From positions 7,254,001 through 7,318,000 of the forward strand of contig NZ_CP054932.1 of NCBI RefSeq assembly GCF_013364275.1: DNA of 64,000 nt, in the 5' to 3' direction. This DNA comes from Actinomadura sp. NAK00032. GTDB taxonomy: Bacteria; Actinomycetota; Actinomycetes; Streptosporangiales; Streptosporangiaceae. The number at the start of each line of letters is the position of its first letter. Within the stretch, counting starts at the first letter, position 1. The translations under genes and the position numbers were made by a program. Below the pieces are notes generated by a model. It worked only from the letters and a program-made list of their open reading frames with translations. It was not told the DNA's origin and ran no database searches. Shown here in pieces: positions 52,521 through 61,564 of the stretch.

Positions 52521-53570
52521 TCACCGCCCCAGCATCAGGTAGCCGGCGACGACGACCAGCGCCGCGATCCCCGCCCACAGCACCCACGAGCCCGCCGGGC
52601 TCCGCCGCGCCGCGCGCGGCTCGGGACGGGCCGGGGCCGGGGCGCGGGGCTCGGGCGCCGGTTCGGGAGGGGGCGCCGTCTGCGGGTGCTTGCGGTGCCG
52701 CTGCGCGAAGAACTGCTCGCGGCCCCGCAGGAACGCCGGGTCCGGGGGCAGCGGGCGCGGCGGCGCGTCCGCCTCGCCCAGCCGGCGCAGCAGCGTGTGC
52801 GCGGACGGCCTGCGGTCCGGGTCGCCGAACACCCCGGCGAGCAGCTCGGCCAGCTCCGGCCGGTCGGCGAGCTTGTCCCGGCCGTCGAGGTCCTCGCCGG
52901 TCAGCACGAAGAAGATGAGCCGCCCGGCCGCCCACACGTCGTCGTTCGGGCCGACCGTGCCGCGCTCCCAGCCGTCGGCGACCCGCGGCCGCTGCTCGGG
53001 CGCCTGCCACGGCGGCGTGCCCGCGACGGTGCGCGGCGCCCCGATCGGCGCGGCGTGCGAGAAGTCGGTGAGCTGCACCTCGTCGCCGTCCCAGCGGACG
53101 GTGTCCGGGCCGATCGCGCGGTGCGCGATGCCGGCCGCGTTCAGCAGCCGCACCGCGCGCAGCAGCCCCACCTGGAAGCGGCGCCGCTGGTCGGTCGGGA
53201 GCGTGCCGGCGTACGTCGCGACCTCGACGCCGCGCAGCGGCTCCAGCAGCGCGAACGGCTCGGCCGCGTCGGCGTCGTAGCCGATCAGCCGGGTCACCGC
53301 GCGCGGGTAGGGGGCGCCGTCGCAGAGCCGGGCGAGGCGCAGCCCGGCGAGGATCTCGCCGTCCAGCAGCCGGTACCCGGCGGCGCGCCCGCCGGGCCCG
53401 CGGTCGACGGGCCGGACGCAGCGGACCGTGCGGGTGCGGTCGTCCAGTTCCAGCTGGAGCCGGACGGCCTCCAGCGGCGGGCGCAGCGGCGGCTCCGCGC
53501 CGCGCACCTCGACGGCCTTCGCCTCGACGCCCCCGCCGTGGACGTCCCGGTAGTGCAGCCTGACGTTCAC
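52521..53570 (-). CDS. Ser/Thr pseudokinase with membrane anchor
   Basis: 349 residues. The fold of a eukaryotic-like kinase is visible: a catalytic-loop region IAHRAIGPDTVRW, activation segment VQLTDFSHAAP, and PPWQAPEQRP, DDVWAAGRLIFFVLTG. The HRD aspartate is Ala and DFG is DFS, so phosphotransfer is unlikely. A Pro-rich linker and a C-terminal helix (WVLWAGIAALVVVAGYLML) anchor it in the membrane. It probably binds partners or nucleotide as a sensor. GTGA overlap with the upstream gene. Confidence 0.8.
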   Translation of the reverse strand: MNVRLHYRDVHGGGVEAKAVEVRGAEPPLRPPLEAVRLQLELDDRTRTVRCVRPVDRGPGGRAAGYRLLDGEILAGLRLARLCDGAPYPRAVTRLIGYDADAAEPFALLEPLRGVEVATYAGTLPTDQRRRFQVGLLRAVRLLNAAGIAHRAIGPDTVRWDGDEVQLTDFSHAAPIGAPRTVAGTPPWQAPEQRPRVADGWERGTVGPNDDVWAAGRLIFFVLTGEDLDGRDKLADRPELAELLAGVFGDPDRRPSAHTLLRRLGEADAPPRPLPPDPAFLRGREQFFAQRHRKHPQTAPPPEPAPEPRAPAPARPEPRAARRSPAGSWVLWAGIAALVVVAGYLMLGR

Positions 53571-55732
53571 GCCGTCCTCCCGTCCCGGCCCGCCTCGACC
53601 GATCCGCCGTCGTCGTCCTCGGACCACGTCCACTCCACGACCCCCGCGTGCAGCGGGACGAGCCGGAGCACGCCGCAGTGCGCCGCCGACGGCACGGCCA
53701 CGGTCCCGGGCGGCAGGCCGGCGGCGCCGCCCGCCGAGCGCGGCGCGAACCGGACCGCGCGCGGTTCCGGCGCGGTGTCCAGCAGCGCCAGGTCCTCCGG
53801 CGCGCACAGCTGCCACATCTCCCCCGCCGGGTCGTGGCCGGCCTGCTCGGCGGCGAACGCGAGGTCCTCCGCGTCGATGAGCGGCACCGGCCGGGAGTCG
53901 GTGACGAACGGGGCCGCCTCCGGGGCGTGGCCCCGCTCGACGGCGTGCTCCCAGTCGTCGATGAGCAGCTGCGCGGCCTTGCGCACGTGCGGCCCGGCCT
54001 GCTCGCCGCGCTCTCCGTGCGGCGCCCCGCGCACCGCCTCGGTGACCAGGTCGCCGAGCCAGGACTGGACGGCCTCCGGGTAGCGCAGCGGGGACCGGGC
54101 CGGGCGCCCGAAGTCGTCGGCGTCCAGCTTCGCGGCGCGCTCCACCAGCTCCTCGCGGACGCCGGCGAGCGCCTGCCGCAGCGCGTTCAGCTCGTCGACG
54201 GTGTCCAGCCGCCGGTTCAGCCGGGCCCAGTCGGCGAGCGCGCCGCCGAGCAGGTGCCGCATGTCCTGCAGCGCGGTCTCGGCCCGGTCGAGGCCCGTCT
54301 CGTCGCCCCAGCGGATCGCGCGGGACCGCCACGACTGCGCGACGACGGCGAGCGCGCCCGCGACGGCGGCGGCCACCGCCGCCGCCCACGCGGCGGGCGG
54401 CAGCCCGGTGTCTCCCGCGACGCCGCCGCCGATCGCCCCGGCGAGGGCGGCGAACGCGTTCAGCCCGAGCGCGCTGGAATGGTCGGCGATCCGTCCGCCG
54501 GGGCCGCGCAGCACGGTCAGCGCGACCAGCGCCGTCCACAGCAGCGCCATCACCAGGCCGCCCGCGACGCCGAGCGGCGACAGCCCGGCGAGCGCCGCGG
54601 CGGCCGCGCCGGCCGCCGGCAGCCACGGCTGCGGCGGCGCCATCGGCGCCGGTGCGCGCAGCCCGTCGAGCAGGTCGCCGGGGCAGGCGGTGCGCAGCCG
54701 CCGGGCATGGCCGCCGCGCCCGTCCAGCGCCGCCGCCGAGGCGCGCAGGTCGTGGTCGAGCCGCGGCAGCGACACGCCCCGGCGCAGGCCGTCGGCCAGC
54801 CAGGCGTGCAGCCCGTCGCGGTACGGCCGGGGCTCGAACGGTTCCGGCGGCGGTGGTTCGACGCCGCGCGCGGCGATCGCGGCCCGCCGGTCGTCGGTGA
54901 GCCGGTCGCCGTCCGGGACGGCGCCGAACAGGTCGGCGAGCCGGTCGCGCAGCGCGCCGAGCCGGTCCCCGGCGTCGCGGACCGCCGCGCCGGCGGGCAG
55001 CTCCCGCAGCAGCGCGCCGGCGCCGGGCAGCTCGACCGCGGCCTCCCGCGCCTCGGCGAGGGCGTGCTCGGCGTCGTCGAACGCGCGCCGCAGGTCGCCG
55101 CCCGCGGTGAACCGCACCGGCACCCTGCCGCGTGCTCCCTCGTCCGCGCGCTCGGGCGGCGCCGGGGACGCCGGGTCCAGCGCGCGGCGGATCGCCGCGC
55201 GCAGCGCCAGCAGGAAGTCCTCCTGCCCGGTGCCGCCGTGCCCGGCCAGGTGCAGGCCGGGCACGGCCGCGCCGAACGGCACCTCGCCGAGCACCCGGTG
55301 GGTGCGCTCGAACAGGGCGGGCAGCCGCAGCAGCTCGGCCAGCCGGGCGAGCCCGTCGCCGTCCCGGCCGTCGCGGCGGCGGGCGCGGGCGGCGGCCCGC
55401 AGCGGCCAGTCGACGCCGGTCTCCTCGATCACCCACAGCGCGCGGCGCTGGATGTTGCCGGGCAGCCGCAGCACCGCCGGGTCGGTGCCGGGCGCGGCCG
55501 GCGCGGCGGGCGGGCGGCCCGCCACCAGGCACAGCAGCTTGGACACCTGCCGGGAGGCGTCCAGCGCCTCGAACGCCGCCCGGTGCCGGACGACCGCCGA
55601 GGCGGAGTCCACGACCAGCAGCAGCTCCAGGTCCTGCGCGGTGTGCAGCAGCTCCGCCACCCGGTCCGCGGCCTCGGCGGCGTCGCGGTCGCGCAGGTCG
55701 AGGTGGACGACGCGGGCGGCGCGGGCGCTCAT
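53567..55732 (-). CDS. Large membrane protein with central helices, unknown family
   Basis: 721 residues. The first 170 form an alpha/beta domain (LELLLVVDSASAVVRHR), without a recognisable motif. Four hydrophobic helices lie in the middle (about 370-490: AAAAALAGLSPLGVAGGLVM, ALLWTALVALTVL, and two more). The C-terminal 220 residues are helical then beta-rich. ATGA overlap with the tubulin-like gene suggests that the two proteins act together, perhaps placing the tubulin-like protein at the membrane. Confidence 0.6.
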   Translation of the reverse strand: MSARAARVVHLDLRDRDAAEAADRVAELLHTAQDLELLLVVDSASAVVRHRAAFEALDASRQVSKLLCLVAGRPPAAPAAPGTDPAVLRLPGNIQRRALWVIEETGVDWPLRAAARARRRDGRDGDGLARLAELLRLPALFERTHRVLGEVPFGAAVPGLHLAGHGGTGQEDFLLALRAAIRRALDPASPAPPERADEGARGRVPVRFTAGGDLRRAFDDAEHALAEAREAAVELPGAGALLRELPAGAAVRDAGDRLGALRDRLADLFGAVPDGDRLTDDRRAAIAARGVEPPPPEPFEPRPYRDGLHAWLADGLRRGVSLPRLDHDLRASAAALDGRGGHARRLRTACPGDLLDGLRAPAPMAPPQPWLPAAGAAAAALAGLSPLGVAGGLVMALLWTALVALTVLRGPGGRIADHSSALGLNAFAALAGAIGGGVAGDTGLPPAAWAAAVAAAVAGALAVVAQSWRSRAIRWGDETGLDRAETALQDMRHLLGGALADWARLNRRLDTVDELNALRQALAGVREELVERAAKLDADDFGRPARSPLRYPEAVQSWLGDLVTEAVRGAPHGERGEQAGPHVRKAAQLLIDDWEHAVERGHAPEAAPFVTDSRPVPLIDAEDLAFAAEQAGHDPAGEMWQLCAPEDLALLDTAPEPRAVRFAPRSAGGAAGLPPGTVAVPSAAHCGVLRLVPLHAGVVEWTWSEDDDGGSVEAGRDGRTA

Positions 55733-58700
55733 CGCTCCCACTCCGGCCGGGCCGGCTCCGGCCCCTCGGGCGGCGGCCCCTCGGGAGGCCGCCCGTCGGG
55801 GTCGCGCAGGGCGGGCCGCTCCAGCGCCCGCAGGTTCGCCCGGACGGCCGACACCTCGGTGAACTCGGTGTCCAGCGCCGCCGGGTACGTGCGGACCCAG
55901 AAGTCGCGCAGCTGGAGCGCGCGGGCCCGGCTGGAGGAGTGCAGCTCGCCGAGCATGCCGTCGATCCGGCGGACCTGGGCGTCCGCCATGTCGCGCAGCA
56001 CCACGTACAGCTCGCCCGGCGGCTTCGGCATGCTGCCGACCCCGTAGGGCGCCTCCCGCATCAGCTGCGCGCAGAAGTCGCGGCGGATGCCGGCGTTGTC
56101 GGCGAACGTCCACAGCTCGTACGCCTGGAGCAGGCTGCCCCACGACGACGCGTGCTCCAGCGGCTTCAGCTCCAGCGTCATCGACACGCCGCCGGACAGC
56201 CGTACCGACACGCTGATCGGGGACGCCGGGTCGCCGTCCACGGTCACCTTGTCGTTCCACATCGCGCACAGCAGCCGGTGCAGGATCTGCACGCGGTGCT
56301 CCTCGTGGGTGGCGAGGTAGCCGAAGTCGTAGCCGAGCCGCTGCCGCCACTTGAGGTAGTCCTGCCGCTGCGGCCGGTCCATCGCGTCGGCCCACGTCCG
56401 CAGGACGTCCCGGACCTCGCGGACGTCGGTGATGCCCATCGACGACCGGAACAGCACCACGGTGATCGACTCGGCCGTGGTGTGGGTGAAGTCGTAGACG
56501 AGGTCGGGCCCGGCGGGCAGGTTCACCGCCTCCCGCAGGTACGCCTCGATCGCCGGGTCGTCGGCGCCGGCCGGGTAGGACACCAGCACCTTCAGCCGGC
56601 CGGTGCCCTGCGGGCTGAAGTTCGCCGGCACCAGCCCGGCGAGCTTGCCGCGGAACTCCTCCAGCTCCGCCTCGCTCAGCTCCCCCGGCGCCTGCCCGGC
56701 GGCCTGCGCGAGCAGGTCGTGCAGCGTCGGCAGCAGCGGGGCACGGCCCTGCTCGGCCAGCCGGAAGTAGGTCTTCACCTCGGCCTTCACCCGCTCGCGC
56801 AGCTGCGCGACGGCCGCCTCGGGGTTGCTGTCCCACGCCGTCCGGTAGGCCTCCCGCCAGCCGTCCCCGCCGATCAGCAGGGCCAGCAGCTCCGCCCCGG
56901 ACGCGCTCGGCCGCAGCTGCCCCTTGCCGACCAGGTCGTCGGTCATCCGCCGGACGACCCGCGTGTAGAACTGCTCCAGCTCGCCGCCGGGCGGCAGCAG
57001 GTACGACACCCCGACGCGGGACTTCGACAGGTCCGCGGCCCGGTCCCGGAACCGGTCGCGGTCCTGCGCGGCCTGCTCGCCGAGCGCGCGGGTCAGGCCG
57101 CGCAGCACCGCCTCGACCTGGTCGAGCGGCTTGCGCCAGCGCGGCGCGAGCTGCGACCAGGGCTCCGTCCACTGGACGTGGGTGCGCCAGCGGTACCAGC
57201 GGTCCTGGTCCTCGCGCGCGTCCACCGGGTCCGGGTCGGTCCACTTGACCTTCACCATGCCGAGCGAGCGGTCCCGCAGCGTCGGCAGCGGCGGCGGGTT
57301 CGGCCCGAGCCCCTCCGGCGCGGGCGGCTCCACCCGGCGGCGCTGCAGCAGCCCGACCGCGCCGCCGCGCTCCACCTCGTCGGCGGCGTCGGGGTTGCCG
57401 AACAGCGCCCGGGTCAGCCGGAACGGGTCGGTCCCGGCCAGCATCCGGGGGACGGCGTCGCGCGGGTCGAAGCCGCTGACCCGGTCGGGGATCTCCCGGT
57501 CGAGCCGGGTCCGCAGCCGGGCCAGCGCCGCCCGCATGGCCTCCGCCCGGTCGTTCAGCGCCGCGGTGACCTCCTTCGCGCCGGTGACCGGCTCGGGCTC
57601 GGCGTGGTCCTGCGCGGGCCGGGTGAAGATCTCGGAGATGTTCGCGACCGCGAGGAACTCCTGGATCAGCGAGCGGTTGGACTCCTGGCCGGACGGGGCG
57701 CCGCGCAGGTCGTCCACCCCGGTGCGCAGCAGCCGCCCGGCGACCAGGTCGGCCAGCTCGTCGACCGGCACGGTCAGCGACGCGACCAGCGCGGTCGACA
57801 CCCCGCGGCCGCCGATGCCGTTCTCGGCGGGGATCTGCCGGTCGACGCTGGCGTTGATGAAGCTGTCGGCGAAGGACTGGTGCTGTTCTCCGTCGGAACT
57901 CGCGCGCTGGTCCAGCTCGGTGCCGATCAGCGACAGCATCAGCGAGACCACCGACCGGCGCAGGTCGCCCGGCTCGGCGCCCACCGGCCGGCAGAACAGG
58001 AACCCGGTCTGCGCGGTGCCGGGGCGCAGCGCGATCCGCCCGTCCACCGGGTAGTGGACGGCGACCTCGTCGGGGTCGACGGGCGCGTGCGAGGTGTGCC
58101 CGCGCAGGTCGCGGCGGGCGCCGCCGCCGTTCTGCCGGTCGACGAGCCGGAACAGGTCGAGCAGTGCCCGCCCCGCGTTGAGCTGCGCGGGGCGGCCGCC
58201 GCCGAGGCCGTCCACGAACGCCGACGGCATCAGCACCAGCGGGTAGATCTTGGGGCGCAGGTCGGTGCGCTCGAACAGCTCCCCGATCAGGTGCAGGTAG
58301 TCGTAGAAGATGCCGGCGCCGGTGCCGCCCGCCACGGAGAACGCGACGAACACGTCCACCGCGTTCTTGTTGCTCGACCTGCCGCCGATCTTGTAGAGGT
58401 CGGTGGCGGCCTGCGGCCCCGACAGCCGGCCGACCGCGTTGTTCAGGTCGGCGGTGGCGTGCGCGATGCCGCTGCGGAACGTCTCGAACAGCGCGGCCCG
58501 GCCGATCGTCGGCAGCTGGCCGGCGCCGCGCTGCAGCGGCGTCACCCGCGGCTCCCCGTTGTCGGGCGGCAGCCACGCGGCGACCTCGCGCTCGGCGGTC
58601 AGCCGCAGGTTGCGGGCCACCTCCGGGTAGGTGTCGACGCGCGGTACCAGGCCGCGGACGTAGTGCGCGGTGCGCTGCACCGCCGGGACGTGCTGCGGGC

Positions 58701-58929
58701 CGGGCACGACGCTGGCCGGCAGCCGGTCGAGGTCGGCCTGGTTGACGTCGGCGTACACGAACTGGGTGCAGTCGGGCAGCTGGTAGGGCAGCGCGTCCTC
58801 GCGGACCCGCTGGAACGCGGTGCCGTCGGGGCCGCAGAACTCCTCGCGGAGCCGGCGCTCCAGCTCCGCCCCGATCAGGCAGCCGGTGCCGCCGAGTCCC
58901 ACGAAAAGAACTGACTGGTAGAGCTTCAT
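55729..58929 (-). CDS. Tubulin-like protein (Tubulin_2 family)
   Basis: 1066 residues. The N-terminus SVLFVGLGGTGCLIGAELER is the nucleotide-binding first loop, and AFSVAGGTGAGIFYDY (signature AGGTGAG at 200-206) is the tubulin/FtsZ GGGTGxG motif. The rest (about 380-1066) is a large family-specific part with no name I know. These giant actinobacterial tubulin-like proteins are mostly uncharacterised and occur beside vWA and GTPase genes. ATG at 58929 has AAGGA about six to eight bases upstream; an ATG at 58947 would add six residues. Confidence 0.85.
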   Translation of the reverse strand: MKLYQSVLFVGLGGTGCLIGAELERRLREEFCGPDGTAFQRVREDALPYQLPDCTQFVYADVNQADLDRLPASVVPGPQHVPAVQRTAHYVRGLVPRVDTYPEVARNLRLTAEREVAAWLPPDNGEPRVTPLQRGAGQLPTIGRAALFETFRSGIAHATADLNNAVGRLSGPQAATDLYKIGGRSSNKNAVDVFVAFSVAGGTGAGIFYDYLHLIGELFERTDLRPKIYPLVLMPSAFVDGLGGGRPAQLNAGRALLDLFRLVDRQNGGGARRDLRGHTSHAPVDPDEVAVHYPVDGRIALRPGTAQTGFLFCRPVGAEPGDLRRSVVSLMLSLIGTELDQRASSDGEQHQSFADSFINASVDRQIPAENGIGGRGVSTALVASLTVPVDELADLVAGRLLRTGVDDLRGAPSGQESNRSLIQEFLAVANISEIFTRPAQDHAEPEPVTGAKEVTAALNDRAEAMRAALARLRTRLDREIPDRVSGFDPRDAVPRMLAGTDPFRLTRALFGNPDAADEVERGGAVGLLQRRRVEPPAPEGLGPNPPPLPTLRDRSLGMVKVKWTDPDPVDAREDQDRWYRWRTHVQWTEPWSQLAPRWRKPLDQVEAVLRGLTRALGEQAAQDRDRFRDRAADLSKSRVGVSYLLPPGGELEQFYTRVVRRMTDDLVGKGQLRPSASGAELLALLIGGDGWREAYRTAWDSNPEAAVAQLRERVKAEVKTYFRLAEQGRAPLLPTLHDLLAQAAGQAPGELSEAELEEFRGKLAGLVPANFSPQGTGRLKVLVSYPAGADDPAIEAYLREAVNLPAGPDLVYDFTHTTAESITVVLFRSSMGITDVREVRDVLRTWADAMDRPQRQDYLKWRQRLGYDFGYLATHEEHRVQILHRLLCAMWNDKVTVDGDPASPISVSVRLSGGVSMTLELKPLEHASSWGSLLQAYELWTFADNAGIRRDFCAQLMREAPYGVGSMPKPPGELYVVLRDMADAQVRRIDGMLGELHSSSRARALQLRDFWVRTYPAALDTEFTEVSAVRANLRALERPALRDPDGRPPEGPPPEGPEPARPEWER

Positions 58930-58954
58930 GGGGGGTTTCCTTGTCATCGGCGGG

Positions 58955-61336
58955 CTAGAACCAGGGGTCGTCCTCGTGGCCCGGTTTCGCGGTGGCGGCG
59001 GGCTCGGTCCGCGCCTCGCCGGACGTGCCGCCGTCCCGGGTGGTGCGGTCCGGGGCGGTGCGGTCCGCAGCGGTGCGGCCGGAGCCGGTGCGGCCGGGGG
59101 CGTCCCGCCGGGCGCCGGTGCGGCGGGCGCGGCGCGGCCGGTCGTCGCTGAAGGCGAGGGTCAGGCCCGTCTCCTCCAGCGGCTCCCCGTCGCCGCCGAC
59201 GGCGATCTCGTAGCGCGGGCCGTCCGGCAGTTGGACGACGACCTTGCCGGGCGCGCCGCGGCGGGCCCGGACGGGCCGGTCGCCCGCCTTGGGGTAGTCG
59301 AGCCCCGGCTCGCCCGCCGTGCCGTCGTGCACGACGAACCGGAACTCCTGCGCCCACTTCGACGGCGCCTTGAGGCGGGCCACCTCCTCGCCGTCCTGCC
59401 GGAGCGACGCGCGCAGCCGCCGGACGTCCACCCCGGCCTTCCAGGCGCGGCGGCGCAGGTGGAGCAGCAGCGCCAGGGCGAGCAGGAGCAGCAGCGCGCC
59501 CGCGATCGCGTACCGGTTGCGCTCCAGCCAGCCGGGCGGCTCCTTGACGGTGACGGTGAGCTGCCCGTTCGCGTACACCTTCGCCAGGTCGGCCGCGTCG
59601 ACGACCTTGACGGTCATCGAGGTGCCGCCCAGCGCCGCGTCCTTCGGGAAGCGGACGGTGAACGGCCGGGTGGTGGTGCCGGTGCCGATCGCCAGGTCGG
59701 TGCCGCCGCCGAGGGTCGCGCCGCCGGCCCGCCCGGCCCCGTCCATGATGATCCGGCCGCGGACGGGGGCGCCCGCGTTCTCCATCGTGACCTTGCCGCG
59801 CACCTCGTCGCCGGGGTGCACGACCGGGTCGGAGGAGAACTCGACGCGGCCCTGCAGCGCGGGCGCCTGCGCACCGACCGCCACGGTCACCGGCAGCTTG
59901 TCGGCGTGGACGCCGTACCCGCTGACCACCCCGGTGAAGGTGAGGTCGCCGGGCTGCCCCGGCGCGGTGAACGTGCCCGCGTACCGGCCGTCGCCGGCCC
60001 GGTCGTCGGGGGCCTTGCCGTCGTCGCGGATGACGATGCTCTGCGGCGCGCCGAGCGACGGCCCGGTGGCCTGCACGGTGAAGTTCAGGCCGCTGAGGGC
60101 CTTGGCGTCGGTGACCGCGCCCTGCCGGGTGACGAGCGAGAGCCGCACGGTGAGCGGCTGCCCGGTCCGCGCGCTGGGCGGCTCGACCACGAGCGAGGCG
60201 CTGACCGCGCCCTGCCAGATGGCGGTGGCGCTGACCAGCTGCTTCGCGAGTCTGCCGGGCGCGGTGAGGCGGATCGTCCAGGTGCCGTTGCGCGGGTTGA
60301 CGATGTGCAGCGTCTCGACGACCGCGTTCTCGCCGGCCCGCTTGAACTCCGACTGTCCGGACCTGCCGTTGGGCACGACGGCGCCGCCGCCCGGCTGGAC
60401 GTAGTCCACCCGGACGCGCGGGTCCCCCTTGGCCACGGTGATGCTGCCGTCCGTCGCGATGATCGGGATGTCGATCTTCAGCTCGCGGGTCTGGCCGGGG
60501 CCGAGGGTGGTCTCGTCGCTGCGGCTGACGCCGGCGCAGCCCGCCGCGGCGAACGCGTCGGTGAGCGAGCGCCCCACGTCGCCGGAGTCGCGGACGACGC
60601 GGGCCTTCGGCCGGGACGCGGTCCGCCCGTCGCACGCGCCCTGGTACCCGCCGGCGGCGAACCGGTCCAGCGCCGCGCGGTCGATGCCGTCGCCGAAACC
60701 GAGCGGCCATATCTGCACGCGACCGGAGGCGGCGAGCGCCAACTGGGTCTCGACCTGCTTTTGCGCCTCCCGGTTCCGGTCACTTTCGATGCGTCCGTAA
60801 TGGGGGCTGCGGTGCACGTCGAGGCGGCCGTCGGTGAGCAGGAAGACGACCTTGAGCACCCCGTCCGGGCCTCCGCCGCTCAGCGCGCTCAGCCCTTTGG
60901 CCAGGGCCGCGGCGTGATCGGTGTCGTTTCCCTCGCCGTCGGCGCGGCGGTGGATCTTGCGAATGCACGCGCCGAGCGCGTCCTTCTTCACGGAACTGTC
61001 CAGAACGGTGGGCGGGCACGCCTCGGTAATCGCGTTCTGGCCCGGTTCGTTCTGGCTGCCGAACCCGTAGACCGACACGCGGCTGCGCGGGTTCAGCCCG
61101 CCGAGCGCGATCGAGGTGGCGGCCTTGATCTCCTCGCGGACGTCGGCGTCCGACAGGCTCCCCGACTCGTCCACCAGGATGGACACGTCCATCAGCGTCG
61201 GCTCGGGGGCGGCGGCCGGCTCGGCGGCGCGCGCCGCGGCGGCGGGCGCGGCCAGCGGCCCCAACTGCGCGGCGGTCAACACCGCCGCCATGGTGATTCG
61301 CACCGGGCACGCGAAAGCACGCCCCGTCAGTCGCAT
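58955..61336 (-). CDS. Secreted, membrane-anchored vWA protein
   Basis: About 793 residues. A signal peptide (to roughly residue 36, AAPAAAARA) leads into a vWA domain with a full metal site: ILVDESGSLSDAD, Thr in GNDTDHAAAL and LLTDGRLD. Cysteines in AGGYQGACDG and AAAGCAGVSR may pair. Beta-rich repeats follow, then one membrane helix (YAIAGALLLLLALALLLHL) and a cytoplasmic tail rich in Arg and repeated DRT. It may sense ligands outside the cell and signal to the tubulin-like protein coded 25 bp downstream. ATG 61339 is an alternative start. Confidence 0.82.
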   Translation of the reverse strand: MRLTGRAFACPVRITMAAVLTAAQLGPLAAPAAAARAAEPAAAPEPTLMDVSILVDESGSLSDADVREEIKAATSIALGGLNPRSRVSVYGFGSQNEPGQNAITEACPPTVLDSSVKKDALGACIRKIHRRADGEGNDTDHAAALAKGLSALSGGGPDGVLKVVFLLTDGRLDVHRSPHYGRIESDRNREAQKQVETQLALAASGRVQIWPLGFGDGIDRAALDRFAAGGYQGACDGRTASRPKARVVRDSGDVGRSLTDAFAAAGCAGVSRSDETTLGPGQTRELKIDIPIIATDGSITVAKGDPRVRVDYVQPGGGAVVPNGRSGQSEFKRAGENAVVETLHIVNPRNGTWTIRLTAPGRLAKQLVSATAIWQGAVSASLVVEPPSARTGQPLTVRLSLVTRQGAVTDAKALSGLNFTVQATGPSLGAPQSIVIRDDGKAPDDRAGDGRYAGTFTAPGQPGDLTFTGVVSGYGVHADKLPVTVAVGAQAPALQGRVEFSSDPVVHPGDEVRGKVTMENAGAPVRGRIIMDGAGRAGGATLGGGTDLAIGTGTTTRPFTVRFPKDAALGGTSMTVKVVDAADLAKVYANGQLTVTVKEPPGWLERNRYAIAGALLLLLALALLLHLRRRAWKAGVDVRRLRASLRQDGEEVARLKAPSKWAQEFRFVVHDGTAGEPGLDYPKAGDRPVRARRGAPGKVVVQLPDGPRYEIAVGGDGEPLEETGLTLAFSDDRPRRARRTGARRDAPGRTGSGRTAADRTAPDRTTRDGGTSGEARTEPAATAKPGHEDDPWF
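59038..59095 (-). repeat. Short tandem repeat in the vWA protein tail
   Basis: Units of about 15 bp (GGTGCGGTCCG type) recur and encode the DRT/GRT repeats of the cytoplasmic tail. Confidence 0.5.
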
Positions 61337-61339
61337 CAT

Positions 61340-61564
61340 TCTCCAGAGCCCCTGAAATGGTGGGTTGTCCCCCGTACGCCCCGAACTTTCCTGATGATGG
61401 CCGGGCCGCATCCCGCGACCCGACGCTAGTTATCCGACTGTTACGGATTAACGATCTTCCAGTTGAAGGAAGATCAAAAGTTGCTCGATGTCCTAATTTT
61501 TCCGTTTGCGAGGGAGATTGCCCCGCTTGAATGATTGCCTTAACGGTCTAAATCGGACACCGAA
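61340..61564 (-). promoter_or_regulatory. AT-rich promoter region of the island operon with two inverted repeats
   Basis: This gap is the only long break in the island and the most AT-rich non-mobile stretch of the window. It holds GATCTTCC-N7-GGAAGATC (61453-61475, perfect 8-bp arms) and ATCCG-N7-CGGAT (61432-61448). It lies directly before the 16-gene run, so it probably contains the main promoter and operator sites. No clear -10/-35 pair was picked. Confidence 0.45.
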
